From Streptomyces sp. NBC_00271 (lineage in GTDB: Bacteria; Actinomycetota; Actinomycetes; Streptomycetales; Streptomycetaceae): 64,000 bases of DNA. Of the stretch, positions 1 to 8,597 are shown in pieces (position 1 is the stretch's first letter; the number at the start of each line of letters is the position of its first letter). The position numbers were made by a program, and so were the translations under genes. Below the pieces are notes generated by a model. It was not told where the DNA came from and searched no databases. It saw only the letters and a list, made by a program, of their open reading frames with translations. The stretch is taken from assembly GCF_036178845.1 (NCBI RefSeq), contig NZ_CP108070.1, positions 7,378,001 through 7,442,000 of the forward strand, written 5' to 3'.

Positions 1-426
1 CCCGCGGGCGAGGAACTCGCGCACGTGGCAGATCAGTTGATGCTGGGCCGCACCATCGACGACGCCCTCGGTGAACTCTCCGAACGCCTCCCGTCCCGTG
101 AGCTGATCGTCCTCGTCACGACCCTGGTCCTCGCCAACAAGGCGGGCGGTTCGGTCGTCAGCTCCCTGCGCAACCTCACCCACACCCTGGAGGACCGCAA
201 GGAGACCCGCCGCGAGGTCCGCACCATGCTCTCCGAGGTCAACGCCACCGCCTTCACGGTCCCGATGCTCGGTCTGGGCTCGCTGCTCCTGATCAACTCC
301 TCGAACGAGGGCGCCCTCGCCCGCGTCACCGGCTCCGGCCTCGGCCAGACCCTCGTCCTGATCTCGCTGGGCCTCTACACCGTCGGCTTCTTCGTCATCC
401 GCCGCCTCGGCAAGATCGAAGTCTGA
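1..426 (+). CDS. tadB: Tad/Flp pilus platform protein, TadB-type (3' part)
   Basis: The frame is open from base 1 and ends at 426, so the gene begins upstream of the window; the GTG at 25 is internal. The visible 141 codons form the C-terminal part of a type II secretion F (T2SSF) domain, with two hydrophobic segments near the end (around AFTVPMLGLGSLLLI and LVLISLGLYTVGFFVI). T2SSF proteins are the inner-membrane platform of Tad pili, working with a CpaF-type ATPase. The next gene is a second T2SSF protein 16 bases downstream, the usual TadB-TadC order. Which of the two corresponds to TadB is inferred from order only. Confidence 0.85.
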   Translation, partial: PAGEELAHVADQLMLGRTIDDALGELSERLPSRELIVLVTTLVLANKAGGSVVSSLRNLTHTLEDRKETRREVRTMLSEVNATAFTVPMLGLGSLLLINSSNEGALARVTGSGLGQTLVLISLGLYTVGFFVIRRLGKIEV

Positions 427-442
427 GAGAGGAGGGGTCACG

Positions 443-1333
443 TTGCTCGCGCTGCTGCTCGCCCTCCTGACGGCCGGGGCCGTCGCGGGCGCCCTGCTGG
501 GCATCCGCATGATCCGCGCCGACGCCAAACTCCCGAGCGACCTCGCGCTCGCCCTGGAGGTCGGCGGAACCCGCGTCTCCACGGCCGAGTCCGCCGTCGA
601 CCGCCTCGGCATGCGCTTCGCGCCCACGGTCCTGCGCCTGATGGGCCCCCGCCGCGTCGAGGCCAAACGCCGCCGCATCGACATGGCGGGCAACCCCGGC
701 GGCCTGACCCTCAACCGCTACGCCGCCCGCCGCGCGGTGTACGGCGTCTTCGGCGTCGTACTCGGCCTCGTCTTCCTCTCCAACGGCCAGCTCCTGTTCG
801 CCGTCCTCACCCTGACCTTCGGGCTCGTCGCTGCCGACGCCCTCATCTGGCAGGCCGTCCGTGAACGCAAGGAGGTCATCGACCGCACCCTCCCCGACTT
901 CCTCGACGTCCTCGCGGTCGTGGTCTCGGCGGGCCTCGGCTTCCGCCAGGCGCTGGACCGGGTCGCGGAGAAGTACGAGGGCCCCTGGGCGGACGAACTG
1001 CGCATCACGCTGCGCCAGATGGACATGGGCGTCAGCCGCCGCCAGGCCTTCGACGAACTGCGCAAGCGCAACTCCTCCGAGCAGGTCGCGCAGTTCGTCT
1101 CGGCGTTGCAGCAGGGCGAGGAGCTGGGTTCCCCCATCGCCGAGACCCTCATCCAACTCGCCACGGACATGCGCCGCACGGACGCCCAGAACGCCCGCCG
1201 CCGTGCCGCCAAGACCATCCCCAAGGCGACGATGGTGACCCTCGTCTTCATGCTCCCGGCGACGATGATCCTGATCGCCACGGGCATGTTCCTGGGGTCG
1301 GGCACGAACTTCGGTTCGATCCTGGGTCGCTGA
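443..1333 (+). CDS. tadC: Tad/Flp pilus platform protein, TadC-type (T2SSF)
   Basis: This 296-residue membrane protein has a hydrophobic N-terminus (residues 3-21), a central hydrophobic pair (about 97-135), a cytoplasmic T2SSF helical domain (about 145-255) containing the family-like stretch LPDFLDVLAVVVSAGLGFRQAL, and a C-terminal membrane segment (about 263-284). It is the second platform protein of the pilus machine. The start is TTG at 443, chosen because GAGAGGAGGGG ends 5 bases before it. Its stop overlaps the ATG of the histidine kinase by one base, which indicates a single transcript with translational coupling. Confidence 0.86.
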   Translation: MLALLLALLTAGAVAGALLGIRMIRADAKLPSDLALALEVGGTRVSTAESAVDRLGMRFAPTVLRLMGPRRVEAKRRRIDMAGNPGGLTLNRYAARRAVYGVFGVVLGLVFLSNGQLLFAVLTLTFGLVAADALIWQAVRERKEVIDRTLPDFLDVLAVVVSAGLGFRQALDRVAEKYEGPWADELRITLRQMDMGVSRRQAFDELRKRNSSEQVAQFVSALQQGEELGSPIAETLIQLATDMRRTDAQNARRRAAKTIPKATMVTLVFMLPATMILIATGMFLGSGTNFGSILGR

Positions 1334-2757
1334 TGACCAGCCGCCGTACTCCCCTGCCGAGGCCGTCACCGACCTGGACGCTTCCTCAGTGGCTGTCACA
1401 GCCCCCGCCGTGGCTGACCCGGCTGTGGGCGCGACGGCACCTCGCGAGCACCGAGGACGGCTATCTGGCCGACGACGCTCCGGCCCCCGGAAGCGTCCGC
1501 CTCCAGCTCAACGCCCTCCAGGCACTGTGCCGCCAGGCTTTCGGCGTCCGCCTCGCCGCGATCGCGATCGGCGCCCCCTTCGCGATGACCAACGCCGTGA
1601 ACGGCCCGCCCCGCTACACGGTCCTGGCCGCCGCCGTCCTCGGCGTCATGGGCTCGTACGCCATGCTCAGGGACTGGGAGCGGTTCGGCCCCCGGCTCCT
1701 CGCGCACCCCGGCCTCATGGCCGTGGACCTGACCTTCGGCGCGGTCCTGCTCCTGACGGCGTCCCCCGCGTCCCCCCTCGCGTACGCGACGGTCTGCACC
1801 CCGCTTCTGGCAGGCCTGCTGTACGGCTGGCGCGGCTCGGGCATCTTCACCGGCCTGCAGCTGATCGTGCTGGTGACGGTGTACAGGGCCTGGCAACACC
1901 ACCCGGGGGCCGGCGCCAGCACCCTCCTCGTCGCGGGCTTCTGCGTCGGCGCCGGCATCATCGGCGTCACCCTGCGAAACCTGATGTTCCGCTTCGGTAC
2001 GGCGAGCCAGGCGCTGTCGGAGGCGAACTCCCGCCTGGCCGTCGCCGAGGCGGTGGAGTCCGAACGGGCCCGTCTGGCCCGCGAGATGCACGACTCGGTC
2101 GCGAAGACCCTGCACGGCCTGGCCCTGGCGGCCGAGGCCCTCGCGGCCTCGGCCGCCGCCGGGGACGCTGACCCGCACACGCTGGGGCGGCAGGCGACGA
2201 TGGTCGCGGGCGCGGCGCGCCGGGCGGCCGCGGAGTCCCGCGACCTCCTCTCCGACCTGCGCCGCCACACGGACCTCACGAGTGCGAACACGGACGTCCT
2301 GTCCGAACTCGACTCTCGGGTGCGGTCCTTCGAGTCCCGCACCCACCTCCCCACTTCCCTCCACCATCGCGGCGAGCGCCCGATCCTCCCGTACGCCACC
2401 GCCCACCACGTCCTGGCGATCGTGTCCGAGGCGCTGGAGAACGCCCACCGCCACGCGGACGCGACGCGGGTGACGGTGGAACTGGACGTGTCGGAAGCCG
2501 AGTGCGCCGTACGCGTACGGGACGACGGAGTCGGCCTCCCCCCGCCCGTCGCCCTCGACGACCTGACCCTTGACGACCTGACCAGATCCGGCCACTTCGG
2601 TCTGCTCGGCATGGCGGAGCGAGCCGCGTCGCTGGGCGGCCGTATCGACCTGAACCGTTCCCCGCAAGGAGGCGCGGAGATTCACCTGACCCTCCCGCGA
2701 TCCTCCGCCGTCCCCCACCGTCCCCCCACCCCCCAAGAGGAGGCCGCACATGCCTGA
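1333..2757 (+). CDS. NarL-family sensor histidine kinase in the pilus locus
   Basis: The 474-residue protein has an N-terminal membrane region with several hydrophobic segments (about residues 60-215), a HisKA_3 dimerisation domain with EMHDSVAKTLHG (phospho-acceptor His near residue 253), and a HATPase domain with SEALENAHRHA (N box, about 370) and VRDDGVGLPP. It should autophosphorylate and donate to the response regulator whose gene overlaps its last bases. Start overlaps the tadC stop (TGATG). No extracellular sensor domain is evident, so the signal is probably sensed in the membrane. Embedding in a pilus operon suggests control of pilus or cell-surface genes; that is inference. Confidence 0.88.
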   Translation: MTSRRTPLPRPSPTWTLPQWLSQPPPWLTRLWARRHLASTEDGYLADDAPAPGSVRLQLNALQALCRQAFGVRLAAIAIGAPFAMTNAVNGPPRYTVLAAAVLGVMGSYAMLRDWERFGPRLLAHPGLMAVDLTFGAVLLLTASPASPLAYATVCTPLLAGLLYGWRGSGIFTGLQLIVLVTVYRAWQHHPGAGASTLLVAGFCVGAGIIGVTLRNLMFRFGTASQALSEANSRLAVAEAVESERARLAREMHDSVAKTLHGLALAAEALAASAAAGDADPHTLGRQATMVAGAARRAAAESRDLLSDLRRHTDLTSANTDVLSELDSRVRSFESRTHLPTSLHHRGERPILPYATAHHVLAIVSEALENAHRHADATRVTVELDVSEAECAVRVRDDGVGLPPPVALDDLTLDDLTRSGHFGLLGMAERAASLGGRIDLNRSPQGGAEIHLTLPRSSAVPHRPPTPQEEAAHA

Positions 2758-3481
2758 CCAGGCACTTCCCGGCCCGAACCTCCGTGTACTCGTGGCCGAC
2801 GACAACCCGGTCGTCCGGGCCGGTCTGGCCGCGTTGCTCGACGGCCACCCGGACCTCGAGGTCGTCGCGCAGGCGGCCGACGGCGAGGAGGCCATCGCGG
2901 CCGCCACCCGATTGCGCCCGGACGTCGTCCTCCTCGACGTCCGCATGCCCGGCACGGACGGCCTGACGGCCCTTCCCGCCCTCTCCCTGCTCGCCCCCGT
3001 GATGATGCTGACCTACAGCCGCGAACCCGAGGTCGTGGCCGAGGCGTTGCGGCGGGGTGCGGTCGGCTATCTCGTCCACGGTGAGTTCACGGCCGCCGAA
3101 CTGATCTCCGCCGTACGGGAGGTACGGCACGCGAAGGCGACTGTCCCGGATTCACTCGGTGTTTCGTACGAACCGAACGATTTCCCTTCGCATCTGCAAC
3201 TGGTTGTGGGACAGTCGTCGAAGGTTCGGTCCGGCTTCGCGGCGAGGCTCCACCGCCGCGTGCCCAGCCGGCTCAACTTCGGCCTGAGTTCACGGGAGGT
3301 GGAGGTCATGGATCTCATCGCGTCCGGCATGAGCAATCAGCAGATCGCCGCCGCCTGCTTCATCAGCGAGAAGACCGTCAAGAACCACATCAACCGCATC
3401 TTCGCAAAGCTGCACAGTTCCTCGCGCAGCGAAGCGATCGCCCACTGGCTGGGCACGGCACGTGAGGGGTGGAGCCGATGA
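2750..3481 (+). CDS. NarL/LuxR-type response regulator
   Basis: The 243-residue protein starts inside the kinase gene (8-base overlap). The receiver domain (about residues 11-125) has VADDN acidic residues and LLDVRMPG with the phospho-acceptor Asp near residue 63. The C-terminal LuxR HTH begins with GLSSREVEVMDLIASGMS and ends in the recognition helix region SEKTVKNHINRIFAKL. A linker of about 60 residues separates the domains, longer than usual. It is the cognate partner of the preceding kinase. Immediately downstream is a GGGCCC-rich inverted repeat (about 3499-3515), which could attenuate read-through into the pilin gene. Confidence 0.9.
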   Translation: MPDQALPGPNLRVLVADDNPVVRAGLAALLDGHPDLEVVAQAADGEEAIAAATRLRPDVVLLDVRMPGTDGLTALPALSLLAPVMMLTYSREPEVVAEALRRGAVGYLVHGEFTAAELISAVREVRHAKATVPDSLGVSYEPNDFPSHLQLVVGQSSKVRSGFAARLHRRVPSRLNFGLSSREVEVMDLIASGMSNQQIAAACFISEKTVKNHINRIFAKLHSSSRSEAIAHWLGTAREGWSR

Positions 3482-3586
3482 CTCCACCCACGGCAAGTTG
3501 GGCCCCTGGGCCCACCCGGAGTAGGCGCGGTCTCACGTACGGTGCTCGGGTCGGTAGTGGTGGCGTCGGGTGGGAGGACAGGGGCC

Positions 3587-3832
3587 ATGGTGACGAGGGA
3601 CTGGACGCTGAGGGTGGGGGTCCGGGTGGAGCGCGCTCTGCAGGACTGGACGGAGACGGTTTCCACCCGGATGCGCGGACGCGGGCGGGATGCCGGGGCC
3701 GGGTTTGTGGAGTACGCGGGCCTGATGATTCTGATCGCGGGGATCTACACCCTCATCGATCAGCTCGGCCTGAACGGAAAGATTTCGCAGGCGATCGGCA
3801 ACGCAGTGAACAGAGTCATCGGCGGAGCTTGA
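3587..3832 (+). CDS. flp: Flp-type pilin
   Basis: This 81-residue protein has a basic N-terminal leader followed by GAGFVEYAGLMILIAGIYTL, the Flp/Fap prepilin signature: a Gly before the processing site and an invariant-type EY just after it, then one hydrophobic helix. Processing would be by a TadV/CpaA-type prepilin peptidase, which is not in the window. ATG 3587 was preferred to an upstream in-frame start at 3542 because GGGAGGACAGGGG lies just before it and the leader length then fits pilins. The mature subunit forms the Tad pilus. Confidence 0.85.
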   Translation: MVTRDWTLRVGVRVERALQDWTETVSTRMRGRGRDAGAGFVEYAGLMILIAGIYTLIDQLGLNGKISQAIGNAVNRVIGGA

Positions 3833-4434
3833 TCGGTGGCCCACCGCACAGCGACCGAGGGCAGACTCTCCCCATCTACATCTGGATGACGGGGATTCTG
3901 CTCTTCGCCGCGATCGTCTTCTTCGTGTTCGCCCAAGCAGCGTCCGCCCGGAATGGAGCTCAATCCGCGGCGGACGCTGCGGCGTTGGCGGCCGCACGGG
4001 ACTCCCGGGACGAGCTGATGACAGGGTTGACGGGGGCCGTGGGCACAAATGACCACTGGCTGGACTGGCTCAAGGGAGACCTGTTCAAAGGCACCGGAGC
4101 CAAGGCTGCGGCCGGTCGGCTGGCCGCCGAGAACGACTCGACGGTGCAGGGGTTTGCCGATAAGACCGTGAACGGATTTCCGGGCTACTGGGTGGAAATC
4201 AAGACCCAGTACACGGTTGGCAAGTCGATCATTCCCGGCACGGAGGACAAGTACGCGACGGCCCATGCCACCGCTGTCATCCAGCCGCGCTGCGACTTCG
4301 ATCCGGCCGCGGATCCCAAGAAGCCCGTCGAACTGAACTGCGACGGACAGATCGTCGACATCGACCCCGGAAAGTTCGATCCGGTCGACCTTCCGGACCC
4401 GTCCGTGCTGTTCTCTGTGCATCTGGCCGAGTGA
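3829..4434 (+). CDS. TadE/TadG-like pilus-locus protein
   Basis: About 201 residues. The N-terminus (SDRGQTLPIYIWMTGILLFAAIVF is the region, residues about 8-32) is a single anchor of TadE/TadG type, followed by QSAADAAALAAAR, the typical helix after the anchor in putative Flp pilus-assembly TadE/G-like proteins, then a soluble domain. The reading frame is open far upstream, but I place the start at TTG 3829, which overlaps the pilin stop (TTGA) and follows GGCGGAGC; no ATG or GTG is better placed. The likely role is a pseudopilin or pilus-associated envelope protein. Confidence 0.72.
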   Translation: MIGGPPHSDRGQTLPIYIWMTGILLFAAIVFFVFAQAASARNGAQSAADAAALAAARDSRDELMTGLTGAVGTNDHWLDWLKGDLFKGTGAKAAAGRLAAENDSTVQGFADKTVNGFPGYWVEIKTQYTVGKSIIPGTEDKYATAHATAVIQPRCDFDPAADPKKPVELNCDGQIVDIDPGKFDPVDLPDPSVLFSVHLAE

Positions 4435-4449
4435 GAGGAAGCCGTACCG

Positions 4450-5040
4450 ATGGATCTCCGGCACACCATGAAGGGCCGCAGGGCGCTGAGCGCGCTGGCG
4501 ATCACGGCTGGGTTGCTCCTCACGGTGGCCGGTTGTGGAGGGGGCGGAGACGCCAAGTCCGGCAACCAGGCGTCGACTTCATCCCCTGCCCGGAACAGCG
4601 GTGACGGCAAGGCGAAGGAAAGCGGCTCACCCGCCGTGAATCAAGCTATCGCCGAAGTGAAGAGCAACGGCCTCACGCTGACGATCACATCGGCCAAGCG
4701 CGACCAGGGCGGATTCGTCACCGTCAACGGCACGGTCACCAACGGCACCTCCGGCATCTGGATCGGCGCCGAATGGATCAGCGACGAGACCGAGCTGAAG
4801 AGCAACGGCGGATCCCTGGCCGGTGCCAGTCTGGTCGACGAGAAGGGCAAGAAGAAGTACCTCATCCTCCGGGACACCGAAGGGCACTGCCTCTGCACCA
4901 AGTTCCAGGGCGGTGTCTCCCAGGGTGCCACCGTTGACTGGTTCGCCCAGTTCCCGGCGCCGCCCGCCGGGACGACGAGCGTGCAGTTCCAGGTACCGAC
5001 CATGCCCCCGGCCACCCTCACACTCTCCGACGGCGAGTGA
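4450..5040 (+). CDS. Putative lipoprotein of the pilus locus
   Basis: The 196-residue protein has a lipoprotein signal peptide ending in the lipobox VAGC (Cys about 29), a Ser/Gly/Asn-rich linker (about 30-65), then a beta-rich domain (about 66-196) that begins at VKSNGLTLTITSAKRD, resembling domains of exported actinobacterial proteins of unknown function. GAGAGGAAG precedes the ATG and the gene follows the TadE/G-like gene by 15 bases. The OmpA-domain gene begins 3 bases after its stop, so the two are co-translated. Function is unknown; the pairing suggests an envelope-anchored complex. Confidence 0.8.
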   Translation: MDLRHTMKGRRALSALAITAGLLLTVAGCGGGGDAKSGNQASTSSPARNSGDGKAKESGSPAVNQAIAEVKSNGLTLTITSAKRDQGGFVTVNGTVTNGTSGIWIGAEWISDETELKSNGGSLAGASLVDEKGKKKYLILRDTEGHCLCTKFQGGVSQGATVDWFAQFPAPPAGTTSVQFQVPTMPPATLTLSDGE

Positions 5041-5043
5041 CCC

Positions 5044-5700
5044 ATGGCCCTGACCTCCCGCACCGTGGCCACCATGTTCACGACCTTCGCCGTCCTGAGC
5101 ACTCTGACTCTCAGCGGTACCCAGGCGTACGCGGACGACGGGAACCCCAGCGCACCTCCGGGCAGTCTGACCACCTCCCCACCCCCCACCGTCGACCCCA
5201 CCAGCCCCGGCCTGAAGCTCGCCGACGGCGCCACGCTCGCGCCTGCCAAGGTGTTGGACATCAAGTCGGTCGTCGAGGACCTCGGGGGTGAGGAGCGGCG
5301 GGAGGACACGAATTCGGACGTGACGTTCGCGTTGCAGGCCGAGGTGCTGTTCCCCAAGGACAGTTCGAAGCTGAACCCCGACGCCCGTTCCCGTATCCAG
5401 GCGATCGCGGACGAGATCAAGAACCAGAAGGCGACGACGGTCAGGGTGTTCGGGTTCACCGACAACCTCGGCTCGTACGCCCACGGCCTGGTCCTCTCCA
5501 AGAAGCGCGCGGAGATCGTCCACGACGAACTGGCGGCGGCGCTCGGCTCGACGGACGTCACCTTCGAGGTACGCGGCTACAGCGAGGACTACCCGATCGC
5601 GGACAACACCTCGGAGGAGGGCCGCCGGAAGAACCGCCGGGTGGAGGTGACGTTCCCACGCGGCGCGGTGAACGGTGCTTCCTCGGGAGCCCAGAGCTGA
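5044..5700 (+). CDS. Secreted OmpA-family peptidoglycan-binding protein
   Basis: The 218-residue protein has a Sec signal peptide (residues 1-30, ending GTQAYA) and a C-terminal OmpA domain (about 90-215) with FPKDSSKLNP, VRVFGFTDNLGS and the NRRVEV end motif of peptidoglycan-binding OmpA domains. It should be exported and bind cell-wall peptide stems. It lies 3 bases after the lipoprotein gene. In this Gram-positive setting there is no outer membrane, so the domain probably anchors the Tad pilus or its lipoprotein partner to the wall (inference). Confidence 0.86.
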   Translation: MALTSRTVATMFTTFAVLSTLTLSGTQAYADDGNPSAPPGSLTTSPPPTVDPTSPGLKLADGATLAPAKVLDIKSVVEDLGGEERREDTNSDVTFALQAEVLFPKDSSKLNPDARSRIQAIADEIKNQKATTVRVFGFTDNLGSYAHGLVLSKKRAEIVHDELAAALGSTDVTFEVRGYSEDYPIADNTSEEGRRKNRRVEVTFPRGAVNGASSGAQS

Positions 5701-5712
5701 GAACCTGGTGGC

Positions 5713-6300
5713 ATGAGAAGAGTCGTCCTGATGATGTCGGTGTCCCTGGACGGATTCATCGAGGGACCGAACCGTGAGATCGACTGGCACCACGTCGACG
5801 CGGAGCTGCACCGCCACTTCAACGAGGAGATCAGGAAGTTCGGCGGCCTGCTGGACGGCCGCGTGACGCACGAGCTGATGGCCGAGTTCTGGCCGACGGC
5901 CGACCAGGATCCGGACAGTACGGCCGAGATGGTCGAGTTCGCGAGGATCTGGCGGGACATCCCGAAGTACGTGTACTCGCGGACGCTGGAGCGGGCCGAC
6001 TGGAACACCACGATCGTCCGGGAGGTCGTACCGGACGAGGTCAGGGCGCTCAAGGAACAGCCCGGCGGGGACCTCGGCCTCGGCGGCGCGGACCTCGCGG
6101 CGGCGTTCCTGCGGCACGACCTGGTCGACGAGTTTCGGGTGTACGTCCATCCGGTGCTGATCGGCCGCGGCAAACCCCTGTTCCCCGAGACGCACACCCC
6201 GACCGGTCTCCGGTTCGCCGAGTCACGGGCCTTCGGCAACGGGGTCGTACTCCTGCGCTACGAACGCGACAGCACCGCCCCCGCCCCCGCCGAGGCGTAA
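5713..6300 (+). CDS. RibD C-terminal/dihydrofolate reductase-family protein
   Basis: The 195-residue protein matches the small RibD_C-type reductases: N-terminal VVLMMSVSLDGFIEG, central GRVTHELMAEFW, and C-terminal LGGADLAAAFLRHDLVDEFRVYVHPVLIGRGKPLF, where the family binds NADPH. Its substrate is unknown. It follows the OmpA gene by only 12 bases but lacks a strong ribosome binding site and is probably not functionally linked to the pilus genes. Confidence 0.85.
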   Translation: MRRVVLMMSVSLDGFIEGPNREIDWHHVDAELHRHFNEEIRKFGGLLDGRVTHELMAEFWPTADQDPDSTAEMVEFARIWRDIPKYVYSRTLERADWNTTIVREVVPDEVRALKEQPGGDLGLGGADLAAAFLRHDLVDEFRVYVHPVLIGRGKPLFPETHTPTGLRFAESRAFGNGVVLLRYERDSTAPAPAEA

Positions 6301-6340
6301 AGGTGTTGTCCGCGAGCCGGGGCATCGGTAGGAAGGGTCC

Positions 6341-7213
6341 ATGACTGTTCTCGGCGTGGTGTTCCGGCCCCAACTGCCCCCCGAGCGCCTGCGGGCCGTC
6401 GCGCGCGCGGCGGACGACGCGGGCCTGGAGGAGCTGTGGCTGTGGGAGGACTGCTTCCTCGAAGGGGGCATCTCGGCCGCGGCGGCAGCCCTCGCCTGGA
6501 CCGAACGGGTCCGGGTCGGAGTCGGCCTGCTGCCCGTCCCGCTGCGGAACGTCGCGGTCACCGCGATGGAGGCCGCCACGCTGCACCGGATGTTCCCGGG
6601 GCGCGCGATCCTGGGCGTAGGACACGGCGTACAGGACTGGATGGGGCAGGTCGGGGCGCGTGTGGAGTCGCCCGTGACGCTGCTGCGCGAGCACCTCGAC
6701 GCGCTGCGCGCGCTGCTGCGGGGCGAGCGGGTCAGCACGGCCGGCCGGTACGTGAAGCTGGACGGCGTCGCGCTCGACTGGCCGCCGGCGGGGGCACCGG
6801 AGGTGCTCGCGGGTGCCACCGGGCCGCGTTCGCTCCGGCTCTCCGGGGCCGCGGCAGACGGCACCGTCCTCACCGCCGCCACCGGGCCGGAAGGGGTACG
6901 GCGGGCGCGCCGACTCATCGACGAGGGGCGGGAGTCGGCGGGCCGGACCGACCACCACCGGGTGGTCGTCTACCTCCACACGGCCACCGGACCGGACGCG
7001 GCGGCCCGGCTGCGCGCCGAGACCGAGGCGAACGGTGAGGATCCGCTGCCGGAGCACGGCGTCGCCGGGGACGCGGGCGCGGTCGCCAAGGCCGTACAGC
7101 GCCTCGCGGAAGCGGGCGCCGACACCGTGGTCCTCCAGCCCACCGCCGACGAACCGGACCCCGAGGCCTTCGTACGGTTCGCGGCGGAGGAAGTACGGCC
7201 CCTCATCACGTAG
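6341..7213 (+). CDS. LLM-class flavin-dependent oxidoreductase
   Basis: The 290-residue protein is a luciferase-like monooxygenase-fold (TIM barrel) enzyme of the F420/FMN group, with N-terminal VVFRPQLPPERLRAVARAAD, DDAGLEELWLWED, and the typical MFPGRAILGVGHGV segment (about residues 85-100). It probably uses F420 or FMN for a hydride transfer; the substrate cannot be read from the sequence. AGGAAGG lies 4-10 bases before the ATG. The gene stands alone, with the GNAT gene 38 bases downstream. Confidence 0.85.
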   Translation: MTVLGVVFRPQLPPERLRAVARAADDAGLEELWLWEDCFLEGGISAAAAALAWTERVRVGVGLLPVPLRNVAVTAMEAATLHRMFPGRAILGVGHGVQDWMGQVGARVESPVTLLREHLDALRALLRGERVSTAGRYVKLDGVALDWPPAGAPEVLAGATGPRSLRLSGAAADGTVLTAATGPEGVRRARRLIDEGRESAGRTDHHRVVVYLHTATGPDAAARLRAETEANGEDPLPEHGVAGDAGAVAKAVQRLAEAGADTVVLQPTADEPDPEAFVRFAAEEVRPLIT

Positions 7214-7251
7214 GCCGGTCGTTGTCGGTGCCCGCTGCCACACTCGTCGGT

Positions 7252-7713
7252 ATGAGCGATGACGACGTACGGCTGAGGGACACGGTCGAGACCGACCTCG
7301 ACCTGTTCCTGGCCTACGAGCACGATCCCGAGGCGGCCCGGCGGTCGAGGTTCGAGCCCCGGACGCGGGAGGCGTTCATGTCCCACTGGAGGACCAGGGT
7401 CCTCGGCGACGACACCGTCCTCGTGCGGACGGTCACCGTGGACGGTGTGCCGGCAGGGAACCTCGTCTCCTGGTGGGAGGGCGAGCGGCGCTTCATCGGC
7501 TACTGGTTCGGCCGCCCGTACTGGGGCCGGGGGATCGGCACCAAGGCTCTGACCCGCTTCCTCGAGCTGGAAAGGACCCGCCCCCTGTACGCCGACCCCT
7601 TCACAGGCAACACCGCCTCCATACGCCTCCTGGAACGCCACGGCTTCCACCACCAAGGCACCGTCCACCACGCCAACGACGCCCACACCCTGCTCGTACT
7701 CCCTGGGGAGTGA
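7252..7713 (+). CDS. GNAT family N-acetyltransferase
   Basis: The 153-residue protein shows the RimJ/RimL-like GNAT fold: MSDDDVRLRDTVETDLDLF at the start, the acetyl-CoA-binding motif FGRPYWGRGIGTKAL (about residues 85-99), and NTASIRLLERHGFHHQG near the end. ATG 7252 was chosen over an in-frame TTG at 7222; a -10-like CACACT ends 7 bases before it, suggesting a leaderless mRNA. Substrate unknown. Confidence 0.85.
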   Translation: MSDDDVRLRDTVETDLDLFLAYEHDPEAARRSRFEPRTREAFMSHWRTRVLGDDTVLVRTVTVDGVPAGNLVSWWEGERRFIGYWFGRPYWGRGIGTKALTRFLELERTRPLYADPFTGNTASIRLLERHGFHHQGTVHHANDAHTLLVLPGE

Positions 7714-7811
7714 AGGCACCGGCGACGAGCGCCCTGGACCCGTGGCCCCGGAACCCCGTTGCTCGAAGAAAACCCCTCGCCTCCCCACCACCCCCTTGAG
7801 AAGATCCCCCC

Positions 7812-8585
7812 ATGACCACCACGCGTACCTTCGAAGCCCTCGTGGACGAGGGTGTGGCGGCGCCCGTCGAGGGCTGGGACTTTTCCTGGTTCGAGGGGCG
7901 TGCCAGTGAGGAGCGGCCCTCGTGGGGGTATGCGCGGGCGATGGGGGAGCGGCTGGCGCACGCGTCCGCCGCGCTGGACGTCCAGACCGGTGGTGGTGAG
8001 GTGCTGGCCTCCGCGCCGACGCTGCCCCCGCTCATCGCCGCCACCGAGGGCTGGCCCCCGAACGTCGCGAAGGCCACCGCCCTGCTCCACCCCCGTGGCG
8101 CCGTGGTCGTCGCCTCTCCGGAGGATGACCCGCTGCCCTTCGCGGACGGCGCCTTCGACCTGGTCACCAGTCGGCACCCGGTCACGACGCACTGGTCCGA
8201 GATCGCGCGCGTCCTGCGCCCCGGCGGCACGTACTTCTCCCAGCAGGTCGGCCCGGCCAGCGTCTTCGAACTCGTCGAGTACTTCCTCGGCCCGCTGCCG
8301 GAGGACGTCAGGAACGGCCGGCACCCGGACCGCGCCCGCGCCGCCGCCGAGGCCGCCGGGCTCGACGTCGTCGACCTGCGCGCGGAGCGGCTGCGCATCG
8401 AGTTCCACGACATCGGTGCCGTCGTCCACTTCCTGCGCAAGGTGATCTGGATGGTTCCCGACTTCACCGTCGACCGGTACCGGACCGAGCTGCGTGCCCT
8501 GCACGAGCGGATCGAGACGAAGGGCCCGTTCGTCGCCCACAGCGCCCGCTTCCTGATCGAGGCGCGCAAGCCGCGTCATCCGTAG
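7812..8585 (+). CDS. Class I SAM-dependent methyltransferase-like protein
   Basis: The 257-residue protein has a methyltransferase-11-like core: GGGEVLASAPTLPPL in the place of the glycine-rich motif I, then DDPLPFADGAFDLVTSRHPV and ARVLRPGGTYFSQQVG. Motif I lacks the usual GxGxG, so cofactor binding may be weak or unusual. The C-terminal part (VIWMVPDFTVDRYRTELRAL) resembles actinobacterial methyltransferases of unassigned substrate. It is convergent with the winged-helix gene, 12 bases apart. Confidence 0.8.
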   Translation: MTTTRTFEALVDEGVAAPVEGWDFSWFEGRASEERPSWGYARAMGERLAHASAALDVQTGGGEVLASAPTLPPLIAATEGWPPNVAKATALLHPRGAVVVASPEDDPLPFADGAFDLVTSRHPVTTHWSEIARVLRPGGTYFSQQVGPASVFELVEYFLGPLPEDVRNGRHPDRARAAAEAAGLDVVDLRAERLRIEFHDIGAVVHFLRKVIWMVPDFTVDRYRTELRALHERIETKGPFVAHSARFLIEARKPRHP

Positions 8586-8597
8586 GGGAGCGGTGGC

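Noticed and set aside
395..1399. Long minus-strand open frame (334 codons) over the tadC gene
   Set aside because: It mirrors the coding strand of tadC, has low-complexity Arg/Gly/Asp-rich translation and no domain; an effect of third-position G+C bias.
5713..7213. RibD-like reductase plus LLM oxidoreductase as part of a biosynthetic cluster
   Set aside because: The genes are separate units flanked by unrelated genes; no synthase, carrier or transport genes nearby.
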